Of a DNA stretch of 41,777 nucleotides, positions 41,424 to 41,777 are shown in pieces (position 1 is the stretch's first letter; each line of letters opens with the position of its first letter). The translations under genes were made by a program, and so were the position numbers. The notes beneath the pieces are model-generated. The model was not told the DNA's origin. It searched no databases and worked only from the letters and a program-made list of their open reading frames with translations. Location of the stretch: NCBI GenBank assembly GCA_937891425.1, contig CALAGD010000105.1:1-41777 (forward strand), read 5' to 3'. This DNA is from an uncultured Pigmentiphaga sp. Its GTDB lineage: Bacteria > Pseudomonadota > Gammaproteobacteria > Burkholderiales > Burkholderiaceae_B.

Positions 41424-41660
41424 CAACATGCTGACATTCGCATCATGCCATCAGACTCTTTCATTAATGCGTCCCCATTTTCTATGGGTCGTCACATAGC
41501 ATGCTGTTACAATTGCTTTCAATTTTATCTTGCATTTGCGCTGCAATGGTGCATGAATTTGACGCTGCAGCGAAACAGTGTGCGCACTGATGGAGCCTTG
41601 CAAGCTCGAAGTAAATGCCTCGCCGGTTACGTCGGGTGTGGGCCCTGCAACGCACTGGAA

Positions 41661-41777
41661 TCAGGCTTCTGCTGAGGCCCGACCGGCTGACGCGTGGGTT
41701 CCGGCGTCCAACCCGGATTGACGCTCGGGAGCAGTACCCGACTCGGCGTGGTCACCCTTGGGCACCGGGTCCTGAAA
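41661..41777 (-). CDS. possible C-terminal end of an unidentified protein (partial)
   Basis: On the minus strand a frame open from the window edge reads FQDPVPKGDHAESGTAPERQ and continues SGLDAGTHASAGRASAEA to a TGA at 41663-41661. The 38 residues are hydrophilic and Ala/Gly/Ser/Glu-rich, typical of a disordered tail. No family can be recognised. It may equally be chance, as short frames stay open easily in GC-rich DNA. Confidence 0.3.
   Translation of the reverse strand, partial: FQDPVPKGDHAESGTAPERQSGLDAGTHASAGRASAEA

Larger units (their letters stand above)
41124..41660. other. gene-free upstream region of gltB with an AT-rich patch
   Basis: 537 bp. From about 41340 to 41540 the base composition drops to AT-rich, sharply unlike the surrounding DNA. 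I see no ribosome site with a plausible protein. A plus-strand frame from 41382 is open to 41675 but is cysteine-rich, has no recognisable domain and has only a badly spaced GGAG. The patch contains the perfect palindrome at 41405-41423 and probably regulatory sites for gltBD. Confidence 0.45.

Noticed and set aside
41382..41675. Plus-strand frame of 97 codons in the AT-rich patch
   Set aside because: No recognisable domain, odd cysteine-rich composition, a GTG start with a badly spaced GGAG, and a second half that runs into ordinary GC-rich sequence.
1..41777. CRISPR array, insertion sequence, integrase, toxin-antitoxin or phage genes
   Set aside because: No regularly spaced repeats, transposase or integrase motifs or phage proteins were seen on either strand.

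Overview
The window is GC-rich bacterial chromosome, apart from one AT-rich patch near the right end. It is almost entirely protein-coding and dominated by housekeeping genes. The protein families and gene order (lolB-ispE-tRNA-Gln-prs-rplY-pth, mreBCD-mrdA-rodA divergent from gatCAB, adjacent mutM-mutY, trxA-rho, gltBD) point to a betaproteobacterium of the Burkholderiales, most likely Alcaligenaceae (Bordetella/Achromobacter/Pusillimonas-like). This placement rests on recalled gene order and protein character, not on a database search.

Layout. (1) 98-3408, minus strand: a compact catabolic operon of an FAD aromatic-ring monooxygenase, a DUF2783-like small protein, a VOC-fold protein and a LuxR-type regulator. 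(2) 3584-4468, minus: a pirin, divergent from a three-gene plus-strand export operon at 4705-9679 (HlyD-like adaptor, double-ATPase RbbA-type transporter, YhhJ-type permease). (3) 9886-10977, minus: ychF. (4) 11318-13444, plus: a class II aldolase-family protein, the remnant of an MFS transporter and an asparaginase. (5) 13441-20314, minus: CPBP protease, pth, rplY, prs, tRNA-Gln, ispE, lolB and a TPR protein, with hairpins punctuating the prs region. (6) 20499-22470, plus: the base-excision pair mutM-mutY, whose end overlaps rodA. (7) 22433-28413, minus: the rod-shape operon mreB-mreC-mreD-mrdA-rodA. (8) 28845-32204, plus: gatCAB, sharing a bidirectional terminator with rho. (9) 32335-34182, minus: trxA and rho. 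(10) 34764-41123, minus: gltB and gltD, preceded by an AT-rich non-coding patch. A C-terminal fragment of an unidentified minus-strand gene may run off the right edge.

Functionally the window covers cell-wall elongation (MreBCD, PBP2, RodA), translation quality control (Pth, GatCAB, L25, tRNA-Gln), nucleotide and isoprenoid precursors (Prs, IspE), outer-membrane lipoprotein delivery (LolB), oxidative DNA repair (MutM, MutY), nitrogen assimilation (GltBD), and transcription termination and redox (Rho, Trx). The accessory content is the left-hand catabolic operon, the exporter and the decayed transporter. I saw no CRISPR array, insertion sequence, prophage or clearly new multi-gene system. The most unusual signals are small: composite inverted repeats in promoter regions, a non-coding word (ATGAAACAAT) seen three times, the MFS remnant, a long disordered tail on PBP2, and hairpins at successive junctions around prs.
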